NCBI RefSeq assembly: GCF_012927325.1
Contig: NZ_JABBGI010000039.1
Location: forward strand, 1 to 34,384
Source of the DNA: Chryseobacterium antibioticum
GTDB taxonomy: Bacteria; Bacteroidota; Bacteroidia; Flavobacteriales; Weeksellaceae
Direction of reading: 5' to 3'
DNA: 34,384 bases
Of the stretch, positions 25,237 to 33,443 are shown piece after piece. Made by a program: the position numbers and the translations under genes. The notes under the pieces were generated by a model. That model was not told the origin of the DNA. It made no database searches and saw nothing but the letters and a program-made list of their open reading frames with translations. Position 1 is the first letter of the stretch, and the number at the start of each line of letters is the position of its first letter.

Positions 25237-25449
25237 ATGTCGATTATTATCAATATAGATGTCATGCTTGCCAAACGCAAGATGCAATCACAGGAACTCG
25301 CTGAGAAAATAGGAATTACGCAGACCAATCTTTCCATTTTAAAAACCGGAAAGGCAAAAGCTTTAAAACTTTCGACTCTGGAAGCTATTTGTAAAGCATT
25401 AAACTGCCAACCTGGAGATATTTTGGAATATGTAAAAGATGATAAATAA
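25237..25449 (+). CDS. Small Xre/YozG-type transcriptional regulator
   Basis: A 70-aa Cro/C1-type helix-turn-helix protein (MLAKRKMQSQELAEKIGITQ, then TNLSILKTGKAKALKLSTLE and LNCQPGDILEY). The YozG-like small HTH family is typically encoded directly after a DUF2975 membrane protein; both usually act as a pair of unknown role. Here the start lies 3 bp after the DUF2975 stop, so they share a transcript. The frame is intact although the partner is doubly broken. It is followed at about 25492 by IS256-type DNA. Confidence 0.8.
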   Translation: MSIIINIDVMLAKRKMQSQELAEKIGITQTNLSILKTGKAKALKLSTLEAICKALNCQPGDILEYVKDDK

Positions 25450-25491
25450 CATCGAAGGAATTCTATACCGTTGTACATCTTAAAATATATT

Positions 25492-25791
25492 GACACTATC
25501 CCAGGAAGTGTGTAAGTTAAAAAGTTAGGGCTTGGATTTTATAATCTGAGCCTTTCTTCAAAAATAATAATAAATTGGTTTAAAACAATGCCCTAATTAT
25601 GGATTGGCATTTTCCATTTCTTGGTTGCTTCTTTTAGAGCTAAATAGACTGATTTCATCATGGCATCATCAGTAGGGAACGACATTTTGTTTTTGGTGTA
25701 TTTTCGGATTTTTCCATTTAGATTTTCAATTAAATTGGTTGTATAAATGATTTTTCTAATGTCGATTTCTACTCCCCATCTTTTTAGCTAT
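25492..25791 (-). pseudogene. 3' remnant of an IS256-family element
   Basis: The minus strand encodes the end of a mutator/IS256-type transposase: LKRWGVEIDIRKIIYTTNLI, ENLNGKIRKYTKNKMSFPTD, DAMMKSVYLALKEATKKWKM, then PIHN-stop-GIVLNQFIIIF, stopping at 25539. The TAG replaces the usual Trp codon. The sequence just beyond (GACACTATCCCAGGAAGTGT at 25492) resembles the outer end of such elements, so the right end of the element is probably preserved. The first two thirds of the gene are missing. Confidence 0.75.
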
Positions 25792-25817
25792 TTCTATAGC
25801 ACTAGCATTAATCCCAC

Positions 25818-26099
25818 TTAATGATTTTTTTTGCCTTCCTGAATCCAATCAAATAATTCTAGTTTTGAGAAGTACAATCGATTTCCTTGCTTGTAGAAAG
25901 GAACTTCCCTTTTACAAACTTTTGTATACAGTGTCGGTAGAGAAAACTTTAAAACACTACATTTTTTTTTAGCTCCAATAAAATCATTTTCTAATGGATC
26001 CTTTTGGTATTTCCCTAACAATAAATCTTCTATTTTATCCAATCTTTCTTCGATCTTACACAGAATATAAGGTAACTGTTCAAACGTGTAATTTTTCAA
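25818..26099 (-). CDS. Excisionase-like helix-turn-helix protein
   Basis: A 93-aa protein with an N-terminal coiled stretch (LPYILCKIEERLDKIEDLLL) and a MerR-like HTH_17 domain (SLPTLYTKVCKREVPFYKQG, NRLYFSKLELFDWIQEG). In Bacteroidota such genes usually sit beside integrases of mobilisable elements and act as recombination directionality factors, or are simple regulators. No integrase is seen here. The frame ends at a run of eight A after DWIQEG; shifting by one base would add about 23 residues (LSGINASAIEIAKKMGSRN), so the natural C-terminus may have been lost by slippage. The IS256 remnant begins in the same stretch. Confidence 0.65.
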   Translation of the reverse strand: MKNYTFEQLPYILCKIEERLDKIEDLLLGKYQKDPLENDFIGAKKKCSVLKFSLPTLYTKVCKREVPFYKQGNRLYFSKLELFDWIQEGKKNH

Positions 26100-26133
26100 T
26101 TTTTTTTACAATTGTAATTAAATTTAGGTGATG

Positions 26134-26260
26134 ATATACTTTAATGTACCAATTTTAATTCTAGCATTGCTTTTAGGCAAAAAACATGCGAAGGTTTAAT
26201 CCCAAAAAGGACCTCCACACTAATTTCATAAACATCAATTGCTAGTACATTAAAGTATAT
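26134..26260. repeat. 127-bp segment bounded by 16-bp inverted repeats
   Basis: ATATACTTTAATGTAC at 26134-26149 is repeated exactly in inverted orientation at 26245-26260. The 95 bp between encode nothing obvious. It could be a small MITE-like element, a remnant of mobile-element ends, or a regulatory site for the adjacent excisionase-like gene, whose start is 35 bp away. Confidence 0.55.
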
Positions 26261-26472
26261 TATTATCAAAAAAACTCTTTACATAAAAAAGACACAACAA
26301 TACAAATAAATTCAAATCAAATAGTTAAACTGAAAAACCGCATTAAATCAGCAATAAAAGTGTTCTAGGATAGTCCTGTCATGCTCACGAAACGTCTCAA
26401 TTTGCATTGAAGCTTTTTATCTAAAAGATTTTTGTTTCAAATTATTTGATGTACTGTTTTGCTTTCAGGCTA

Positions 26473-26695
26473 TTAGCTCATAAACAATTTCTTCCATTTA
26501 GCGACGGTGTTTCGGCTTAACTTAAAATGCTGTGCTAATTGGGTGTTATTTAACTTGTTTTTCTTTTGATAATCCAAAATCTCAAAGATGGAAGCTTTAT
26601 TATAGGATCGATGACTTTGGTTAAAGAGGAATGTCCCCTTATCCTTGGTTTCAAAAATTAACTCATTAAGTTTAATAATATTAAGGCTCTGTGAT
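26473..26695 (-). pseudogene. Cassette C remnant: 3' part of gene 3
   Basis: The minus strand is open from about 26695 to a TAA at 26473-26475 and reads IIKLNELIFETKDKGTFLFN, HRSYNKASIFEILDYQKKN, then NNTQLAQHFKLSRNTVAKWK, collinear with the last two thirds of gene 3 of cassettes A and B. The N-terminal third, and all of gene 2, are gone; in their place is surface-protein DNA. It belongs with the gene 1 start at 27156-27254. Confidence 0.8.
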
Positions 26696-27023
26696 CTGAT
26701 ATATGTAAAAGAATACTTTCGTTCTTGAACACGTTCCTCAAGAGCAATTGGCGGGAACGTCCTGCGGGAACAGTTAAACTAGTCTGATTATTGTCCGTCT
26801 TAGATACATCTGTTCTTTCAGCACCATTTGCGGTTACCACTACATCAAAAGTGCTCCCATTTCTGATTTCATAAATTCGTCCTCCCAAAGTTACCGGGAC
26901 AGCCGTAGCAGTCGGGAGGCTCCAACTGGAATTTACTGTTCTTCTAAATCCATATACTAGTCTGTGCTTAAAATATAATATTTTGCTGCTGAAGTTGTTA
27001 CATTTGTTAGGACACGATTCTTA
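26696..27023 (-). pseudogene. Internal fragment of a secreted protein inside cassette C
   Basis: Two overlapping minus-strand frames carry typical surface-protein sequence: NVTTSAAKYYILSTD, then after a frameshift near 26955 NSSWSLPTATAVPVTLGGRI, YEIRNGSTFDVVVTANGAER and NNQTSLTVPAGRSRQ. There is no start or signal peptide. The open frame runs on to 26658, overlapping the gene 3 remnant out of frame. It looks like the end of a flavobacterial secreted protein, placed between the gene 1 and gene 3 pieces of a cassette. Confidence 0.65.
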
Positions 27024-27155
27024 TACCCTTTTTATTAAAGGATAAAAGGTATTCGATTTAATTTAGAAAACCATACCGTAATTCCTGATGATATTTTTAG
27101 GGAACAGCTTCATTCTATCAGCGAATATCGTGGCATCTAGATATGTAGTCTTCAC

Positions 27156-27254
27156 TGTACACTTAAAAAAATTACAGATACGGAACATTTCTACTCCAAT
27201 TTCTTTAACGCGCTGGTTAATTAAATCACCTATATGTATATTCTTGAAATTCAT
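27156..27254 (-). pseudogene. Cassette C remnant: 5' end of gene 1
   Basis: The first 33 codons read MNFKNIHIGDLINQRVKEIG and VEMFRICNFFKCT, matching the start of gene 1 in cassettes A and B (FKNIHIGSYIKER, HRICNFFKCTEEE). Similarity stops abruptly after FKCT, and the following 100 bp (to about 27060) encode an unrelated, unrecognised tail. The intact start codon suggests the promoter side was kept while the rest was replaced. Confidence 0.75.
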
Positions 27255-27272
27255 TTTATAAAACTTTGGCAA

Positions 27273-27545
27273 GAATAAATTCTATTTTTAAAATCAATTT
27301 TATTCGTGTTCTTAGAATTATTCTTTATTATGGCTATGCAATTTTTTGATTTGGTTTTTCAGGTTCTCTAATACCTAAAAAGTCTTAAAGAAAAATGGAA
27401 ACTTTACGTTAAACATACATTCCTAAATAGCTAGAACGTTTAAACAAAGATAAAATAGAAAACTGGATTTTGCATCATTTGAGTATTGGGAAAAGAGGTT
27501 TTTAGAGCAAACTTAATTTAGGTAAATCGTAGAACTAATTGTTAA
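27273..27545. other. Spacer upstream of the cassette C remnant
   Basis: No gene seen. Together with 28404-28656 this was one divergent spacer of roughly 540 bp between cassette C and the AraC gene before the IS5-type element entered. Confidence 0.5.
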
Positions 27546-28403
27546 GAGCCTGTTTAAATTTTATTCAGTAATAATTTTATAGCAGATAATTTGACCATGT
27601 TTTCAGAGGATTCCATTAGGAGTTCATAATTTCTGCATAATCTTCTATCATTATCAAACCATGAAAAAGTGCGCTCTATAATCCATCGTTTATGAATTGG
27701 CTCAAACCTTTTTTCTTTTTTATCATTCCGCATAACGATTTGAATGATATAATTAAACTTAATTCTTATTTCCTCAATAATCTCTCCTCTATAGCCTCCA
27801 TCCGCCAGGATTACCTGAAGCGGGATCAGTAAATATCGCAGCGTTTTCATCAGTAATAATGCCGCTTTACTATCATGAACATTGGCTAAACTTACCATTA
27901 CGGCTAATAAAAAGCCGTTTTTGTCTACCACAACGTGTCTTTTGATTCCTTTTATTTTTTTACCTCCGTCAAAGCCATTGAGTGAACTGTTATTTCCCCA
28001 ACGAACGCTTTGACTGTCCATAATTCCTAAACTTGCCTGTGATTTCTGACCTCTGTTTCGTCGTACTTTCTCTCTTAGTTTTGATAATAATAAATCGAAA
28101 ATCTCCAGATTTGCCCATTTTGAATAATAGTAATAAACCAATTGCCATTTTGGAAAATCACGAGGTAAAAGTCTCCATTGGCAGCCTATTTTCACCAAAT
28201 AGCTGATAGCATTCCAAATGACAATCAAATCATATTTTCGTTTTCTATCATCAACATCTAATGCTTTTTTTATAAATTGCCACTGAGTTTGGGTTAAGTC
28301 GTTTGTATACATTGATATTTTTTGTTTTGCAACTCTAAAATGACAATTTTTATGCAACTTCTAACCCTTACTCTTTTTTATTCTTACTTTTGTAAACAGG
28401 CTC
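27546..28403 (-). mobile_element. Complete IS5-family insertion sequence, 858 bp
   Basis: The ends read GAGCCTGTTTA at 27546 and its inverted copy TAAACAGGCTC finishing at 28403. The flanks carry TAA on both sides (27543-27545 and 28404-28406), a 3-bp target duplication of the TNA type expected for IS5-group elements. One intact transposase gene fills the element. Preserved ends, duplication and frame indicate a recent, possibly still active, copy. Confidence 0.9.
27554..28312 (-). CDS. IS5-family DDE transposase
   Basis: A 252-aa transposase. The N-terminal 60 residues (LTQTQWQFIKKAL, GCQWRLLPRDFPKWQLVYYY) are the usual IS5-group DNA-binding part. The DDE triad is visible as Asp99 (GIMDSQSV), Asp171 (ILADGGYRG) and Glu213 (IIERTFSWF). 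The start at ATG 28312 (MYTNDLTQ) matches family members; the frame extends 15 codons upstream without similarity. The stop lies only 8 bp from the left end of the element. The single-ORF form needs no programmed frameshift. Confidence 0.92.
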   Translation of the reverse strand: MYTNDLTQTQWQFIKKALDVDDRKRKYDLIVIWNAISYLVKIGCQWRLLPRDFPKWQLVYYYYSKWANLEIFDLLLSKLREKVRRNRGQKSQASLGIMDSQSVRWGNNSSLNGFDGGKKIKGIKRHVVVDKNGFLLAVMVSLANVHDSKAALLLMKTLRYLLIPLQVILADGGYRGEIIEEIRIKFNYIIQIVMRNDKKEKRFEPIHKRWIIERTFSWFDNDRRLCRNYELLMESSENMVKLSAIKLLLNKI

Positions 28404-28534
28404 TAAGTATCTTTGATTAATCTTTTTGAATTTTTAAATGATGATAGGCAGATTGTAAACAATGTAATGAAATAACAAACACTGTAATAACAAATAATCT
28501 TTAATTATTTTGAGATATACCTTATTTCACATTT

Positions 28535-28567
28535 ACCTAATTCCAATTTCACAAATTGGAATTAGGT
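28535..28567. promoter_or_regulatory. 15-bp perfect palindrome upstream of AraC gene
   Basis: ACCTAATTCCAATTT and its exact inverse complement are separated by CAC. No T-run follows on either strand, so it is not a standard terminator. It lies about 90 bp before the AraC start at 28657 and could be an operator, a leader hairpin, or the scar of another element. Confidence 0.5.
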
Positions 28568-28656
28568 CTCATTTAATAAAACTCAATTTTGGGAGTCCAC
28601 CCTATAATGTATTGATAATTATATAATAGTATTTATTTGTTTAAACTAATTCACCA

Positions 28657-29664
28657 ATGAATATTGAAAAAAAACTATGTGAGTATGAAATTTTATTTGC
28701 AAAATACACTACCTTACTAATCATACTGAGGCATTTACTTTTATGGATTATTAATTTTTTTTTCAGAGAATATATATATTTAGCATTAGATACAATTATT
28801 CTATGTCTAATTACTCCAGGCTTTATCTTGCTTTTTTATCTCTCCAATTTTAATTTTTCCAAATTAGGGAAAATTACTTCTTTCTTATATTTAGCATTAT
28901 TAATATTATATTGTGCTGTAAGTTATTCTCAAAATCTAATAGCTATATTTTCATATGTTTTTTTATTCCCTTTAAGTTTTTTACTTTTTTTTGAATTTAA
29001 AAAAACTTTTATTTTATCTGCTTCTATTCTGCTAATTTTTCCCGTTAGCTATTTATTGGATAACTATACTAATATTGATAGGAATTTTCCAAAGTACTAC
29101 GCAGAAGTTATTAATGTTTTCACAATAATATTCTCGTTAATTCTATTCTTTTGCTATTTATATTATTTTGTACAAATAAATAAGTTGAGAACTGTTTATA
29201 ATTATACAATTAATAATGAAGTTACAATTGACGGCTTTTATTTTATTAAGCCAAAAACTTATAAAATTCATTTTAGTAATATCTTACAAGATAAACCTGA
29301 AACTCTTCCTATAGATGAGTCGTTTTATAAATTACTATTTGAAAATATTGAAAGTTATATGAAAATAAATGAACCATGGAAGTCTCCAGGTTATAATCTG
29401 ACGCAGCTTACAAAAGATTTAAACTCTAACCAACTCTATGTATCCTCAGCAATTAACAAGTACTCTAAAAATAATTTCAAAACTTATTTGAATGAATTTA
29501 GATTGAATGCTTTTATTGAAAGTGTAAAAAATAAAAATGAACAATTCTTTCTAAAGGAAATTTATCTTAATATAGGTTTTGATAACCAGGTGACGTTCAA
29601 TAGGGTATTTAAGAATAAATTCTTAATAACTCCTCAAGAATATTTAGAGCAAATAAACAAATAA
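28657..29664 (+). CDS. AraC-family regulator with membrane-spanning N-terminus
   Basis: A 335-aa paralogue of the genes at 13351 and 15276. About six hydrophobic helices fill residues 20-180 (for example IYLALDTIILCLITPGFILL and SASILLIFPVSYLL), and an AraC domain occupies about 235-335 (YNLTQLTKDLNSNQLYVSSA and LKEIYLNIGFDNQVTFNRVF, then FLITPQEYLEQ). It should be a membrane-bound DNA-binding regulator. Base composition is very AT-rich even for this window. It is divergent from cassette C, with the IS5-type element inserted between them, and a broken surface-protein gene follows 354 bp downstream on the same strand. Confidence 0.85.
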   Translation: MNIEKKLCEYEILFAKYTTLLIILRHLLLWIINFFFREYIYLALDTIILCLITPGFILLFYLSNFNFSKLGKITSFLYLALLILYCAVSYSQNLIAIFSYVFLFPLSFLLFFEFKKTFILSASILLIFPVSYLLDNYTNIDRNFPKYYAEVINVFTIIFSLILFFCYLYYFVQINKLRTVYNYTINNEVTIDGFYFIKPKTYKIHFSNILQDKPETLPIDESFYKLLFENIESYMKINEPWKSPGYNLTQLTKDLNSNQLYVSSAINKYSKNNFKTYLNEFRLNAFIESVKNKNEQFFLKEIYLNIGFDNQVTFNRVFKNKFLITPQEYLEQINK

Positions 29665-30018
29665 TTGATTTTTATTATATCGAATACATAACTGTGCATT
29701 CCGGTAATAATAGCTCTCTCTTTTAGAGTCAATATATCCACAAACATGTCTCTCAAATAGGATAAAGCATGATATAAAAGTATGAAAAGTATAATTAATT
29801 CTGGTAAATCACGCTTCTACCTATGTTAATATAAATTATTTGAACCCTAAAATTGGGTTTCCCATTCCCTGGGAATTGCTCAAGTCCATTTCTAAAGACA
29901 ATAGATAAAAATCATAAAGAGCTTATCTATAACTAACTTTATCAATTCCTCAACAACCGTTAAACTAAAACAAAAGTTTATAAGATAGATAAACTAATTA
30001 AAAATTAAAAAAATCGAA
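29665..30018. other. Spacer between AraC gene and surface pseudogene
   Basis: No gene seen. The stretch at about 29850-29880 contains overlapping short palindromes (ATTCCCTGGGAAT) of unclear meaning. The DNA just before 30019 is A-rich, as is common upstream of flavobacterial start codons. Confidence 0.45.
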
Positions 30019-31118
30019 ATGACAAGTAGGAATCAACACTATTAATCCTAATCCAAAATCTGTATTAGACATCATATCAAAAAATAATAATACAGGAGTG
30101 TTATTTCCAAGATTAACAACTGCTCAGAGAGACGCAATTGCTCCAAGCACTACTGATCAGGATGTTAATGGTTTATTTGTATATAACACAGACAACAAAT
30201 GTTATGAATTTTGGAACCTTACCAAATGGGGATCAATGTGCAATGACAGTGCGGATGTACCACTTTCAAATGTTAAATTATTATCCTACGAACAAGATTT
30301 GACTTATACCTTTGCCACTCCCCTATTTATTGATTTTTTTAATTCTTTTGATAATTTCGGTCCTTTTCCTTCATCTATAATTCGGACAGACGGATCCTCT
30401 TTAACCCCTGATAAACTGCAGTATACGAATTTTAGTAGTATTAATTTCCAGGATTATGATATTATTGGATTTTCTTATCGTCCGTATGTCGATTTAAGTA
30501 TAGCAGAAGTAAATGCTTTAGTAACTTTTGCTAATACTCCAGGGAAGCATCTTTATTTTTTTACTGAAAGCTATACACAATCTGGAAAATTATCTTTATT
30601 GAATCAACTTATTGGTGATATAACACTCACTGCTACTGATATAGTTGCCAGTATTGGATCTAATGGTGATACAAATCCAGCTGGCCCTTGTTATTATATA
30701 AAAGCTGATCCTCTTAACAGTCCGTTTTTAAGTAGGTCCATTCGGAGTCATTGAGGCTGCCAATGAAAGATTTGTTGATCATTCCTCGGGATCTAATTCA
30801 TTTTCCTACACAAAATTAAGCACAAGTTCTAATATACAAATTATTGCAGCAGATGGTCTGGTCGGAGGACTTCCTCAATCAACTTCAAAAATTGGAGCAT
30901 TCAAAGTGAAAAATAAAAATGTTTTTGTATTTGCTGATGGTGCTCCCTTTTTTGGAGGAATGGATAACAGTGGTCCTGCATGCATGACTCCCTCTATGGT
31001 TGGAGGGACGAGAGGAAGAAAGCCAGTTAAATGTCAAGTTGTTTCTGCAAACGGAACAAATTCAGGGGTTGGTATATTAATGGCTAATATTATTGCTTGG
31101 TCATTAAAAAGTTTATAA
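30019..31118 (+). pseudogene. Surface-protein gene with deleted signal peptide and frameshift
   Basis: The frame from 30023 reads QVGINTINPNPKSVLDIISK, NNNTGVLFPRLTTAQRDAIA and GLFVYNTDNKCYEFWN, the normal mature start of a flavobacterial secreted protein. The start codon ATG at 30019-30021 is joined to it out of frame (ATGA then CAAGTAGGA), so the segment for the signal peptide is missing. A +1 shift near 30734 (FLS, then GPFGVIEAANERFVDHSSGS) breaks the frame again. The last part (NVFVFADGAPFFGGMDN, ANIIAWSLKSL) is open to 31118. The middle resembles a class I glutamine amidotransferase-like or carbohydrate-binding fold only vaguely; I leave it unassigned. Confidence 0.8.
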
Positions 31119-31188
31119 ATTATTTTAAATAATCTCTTAGAGAACTTTGGTCTTCATTTCTACCTATTGTAGAATATTATATATTGTT

Positions 31189-31211
31189 AAGGACCAGCAA
31201 TGCTGGTCCTT
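31189..31211 (+). terminator. Terminator after the surface pseudogene
   Basis: A 10-bp stem (AAGGACCAGC with GCTGGTCCTT) with an AAT loop, then TGGTTTCATTTG; the T-run is weak. Confidence 0.6.
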
Positions 31212-31577
31212 GGTTTCATTTGTTTGTTTTTAGAATCATATATTAATTTTAAAATAATAATTGTAAATGTTACTTTCTTTAAACAGATAGTCTTTTTAAA
31301 GACAATCATATTCTTGAGATTATAAAATGAAGCATTAGAATTTGCCAGTAAATCAAGTAAGGTTGTGGAAATCCCTATCCTACTTCACTCATTATTCATA
31401 CAGTGTTTTTTAATTTTACGGACTTGGTTCTTATTTAAAAAGATGTCATTTTAATTTTTCAGGCTAGTATACTGCTATTCAAAGTTTAATGTGACATCTG
31501 AAATCGACAATTTTGGCTTTCTCGCTAAAAAAAGATAATTAATTATCTTTTTTTTAAAATTTGCAAAAAATAAAGCA
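31212..31577. other. Spacer downstream of the glycosyltransferase gene
   Basis: No gene, clear hairpin or repeat seen between the terminator at 31189-31211 and the minus-strand glycosyltransferase stop at 31578. The A/T runs at 31535-31570 could help terminate the latter. Confidence 0.45.
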
Positions 31578-32723
31578 TTAATTCATTAACATATGCTCGA
31601 TTTTACTGTAGGCTTTTTGGTTATGGAGTTCAAAGTTTATTTTTTTTTGATTTTCCTTTATTCGATTAACCAAATCTGGTTTCAGTAAAAAGGCTTTAAT
31701 GCTCTCTTTCAAATTTTCTTTTGAAAAATTTACAATAAAACCTGTTTCATTATGAACAATTATTTCATTAACTCCTCCACAATCCGTACTTATAATAGGT
31801 TTATTCAAAATAAGAGCTTCACCAATAGCTAGAGGATATGATTCATAACGAGAGGGTTGAATATAATAGTCAGCGGCAACTATATCAGGATAGGGATTTG
31901 ATTTTTGCCCCATTAATATGAATGAACTTTCGACATTTTCTGCTAATGATCTTTCTTTCAGTTTATCGTAGTCATGACCTCCACCAATAATAATGATTTG
32001 GTATACAAACCCCTCTTTAAGAAGCTCAATATGTGCTTCAAGTAATACATCATACCCTTTTTGATGAACTAATCTTCCAACTGAAATAAAAGTTGGTCTC
32101 GTTTTCTCTTTCAAAATTCTATCATCAGCAATTGACTGATTGGATTTTATATTTATCATTTCATAATCGAAAATATTATTGATACAAACTCCATTGGCAA
32201 GTGATTCATTCGCATGAATTTCTATATTTTTTTGTGTTGCCAAAGACGCAAAAACCGTTATGTCACATTGCTTCATTTGCTGCAACACTTTGTTAGCTAA
32301 TTTTTTAGGTTTAAAAAAACGTATATCTGAATGAAACCAATTGATTTTCTTTGATTTCTTGAAAGTACTGTTTAACAGATCTGGTAAACTTGAGGACATA
32401 AAAGCGATTTCTACATCTGGTACAAAACCAAGTTTATTCTTGAGCAGTATCGGGAAAATTTGATAGATTAAAATAATAAATCTTCTCAATACAAGCTGGA
32501 TAAAATGTGTAATACGATGTGAAGAAAACCGTTCCTTTCCTTCAGCTAAATAGTATAGATTAACATGAGAAGGAATTTCATACTTTAGATCTCCTTGATA
32601 AAATGTTAGCAATAAATTGATCTCGAATTTATCTTTATCTAACCGATTTAAAAGATCAAGCAGTACTTTTTGTACTCCTCCCATTTCCATAGAGCGTAAT
32701 CGAAATAATATTTTTCTTTTCAT
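31578..32723 (-). CDS. Family 4 glycosyltransferase (GT-B fold)
   Basis: A 381-aa retaining glycosyltransferase of the GT4 type, probably working on a capsule, O-antigen or other cell-surface glycan. The N-terminal Rossmann half starts MKRKILFRLRSMEMGGVQKV, the Gly-rich acceptor-side loop. The C-terminal half has the nucleotide-sugar side: ISVGRLVHQKGYDVLLEA (conserved Arg and Lys), then PSRYESYPLAIGEALILNKP, which carries the family E-x7-E pattern, and TDCGGVNEII. No membrane segment is strong enough to be an anchor, so it likely sits on the inner face of the membrane. It stands alone, far from other polysaccharide genes, in a mobile region. Confidence 0.88.
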   Translation of the reverse strand: MKRKILFRLRSMEMGGVQKVLLDLLNRLDKDKFEINLLLTFYQGDLKYEIPSHVNLYYLAEGKERFSSHRITHFIQLVLRRFIILIYQIFPILLKNKLGFVPDVEIAFMSSSLPDLLNSTFKKSKKINWFHSDIRFFKPKKLANKVLQQMKQCDITVFASLATQKNIEIHANESLANGVCINNIFDYEMINIKSNQSIADDRILKEKTRPTFISVGRLVHQKGYDVLLEAHIELLKEGFVYQIIIIGGGHDYDKLKERSLAENVESSFILMGQKSNPYPDIVAADYYIQPSRYESYPLAIGEALILNKPIISTDCGGVNEIIVHNETGFIVNFSKENLKESIKAFLLKPDLVNRIKENQKKINFELHNQKAYSKIEHMLMN

Positions 32724-32905
32724 TTTTAAATTAAATCTTAGCTACTTTTTACTTAAAAAGTAATCTGAATAATGTATTCACACTTTACTATCTTTTGTAA
32801 CAAATAATATTGTATTTGATAAAGATGAAAAGTAAAATTTCTGCTACTTATACTTAAAATTTACTGATTTCAATGTTGATATTTTTACCATTTATCAATG
32901 CTATG

Positions 32906-33244
32906 TTAATTACAAAATTTAACTGCAAATATTTTCTTCCATTTAGCTACTGAATTTCTGCTTAATTGAAAATGAATTGCCAACTGAGTGTTATTTAATC
33001 TGTTTTCTTCTTGATAATGTAATATATCAAGAATAGTAGATTTATTATATGCGCGATGTTTCCCATTAAAAAGTTCAGCTTCTTTGCTCTTCACGCCGAA
33101 TATCAATGTATTCATTTTCATAACATCTAAAAAGGATAAATTATCTTTTTCTAATATAGATTGACATTCCTTTTTTTTATGAGGATATTTTTTATTGATA
33201 ATGTCACTATAAATTCTCTTATAATCAGGTTTTGATTTTTCCAT
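32906..33244 (-). CDS. Cassette B gene 3: helix-turn-helix protein
   Basis: A 112-aa protein collinear with cassette A gene 3: SKPDYKRIYSDIINKKYPHK at the start, LSFLDVMKMNTLIFGVKSKE in the middle, and the C-terminal HTH NNTQLAIHFQLSRNSVAKWK. The ATG lies 20 nt inside gene 2, the same overlap as in cassette A. A short basic tail (IFAVKFCN) ends it. It is predicted to bind DNA; no catalytic partner follows, and the next gene downstream is the glycosyltransferase, 182 bp away. Confidence 0.75.
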   Translation of the reverse strand: MEKSKPDYKRIYSDIINKKYPHKKKECQSILEKDNLSFLDVMKMNTLIFGVKSKEAELFNGKHRAYNKSTILDILHYQEENRLNNTQLAIHFQLSRNSVAKWKKIFAVKFCN

Positions 33245-33443
33245 ACGTTTTTCTCACCCTAATTTTATAAACTTTTTCATCTTCAAAAAATAATATCAGT
33301 ACAGTTTTCTTTCCTAAGAAATTAGTTTTTATATGACAATTCCAAATATTGGAATGATAGTCATTGAATTGATTACCAATTTCTGCCATTATTTGCTGCA
33401 TGCTCTTACCTATATCATAGTTGTATTCATAAACTTTATTCAT
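33225..33443 (-). CDS. Cassette B gene 2: small protein of unknown function
   Basis: A 72-aa counterpart of cassette A gene 2 of identical length. Shared positions include I-x(3)-G-x-x-F near 22-26, the aromatic pair before Trp34, FLGKK against WFGRKK, LILFFEDEKV against LLFFEGEKV, and the ending TYGK against IYGK. It overlaps gene 1 by 8 nt and gene 3 by 20 nt. Conservation of size and overlaps despite sequence divergence suggests selection on the whole cassette. The function is unknown. Confidence 0.7.
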   Translation of the reverse strand: MNKVYEYNYDIGKSMQQIMAEIGNQFNDYHSNIWNCHIKTNFLGKKTVLILFFEDEKVYKIRVRKTYGKIKT

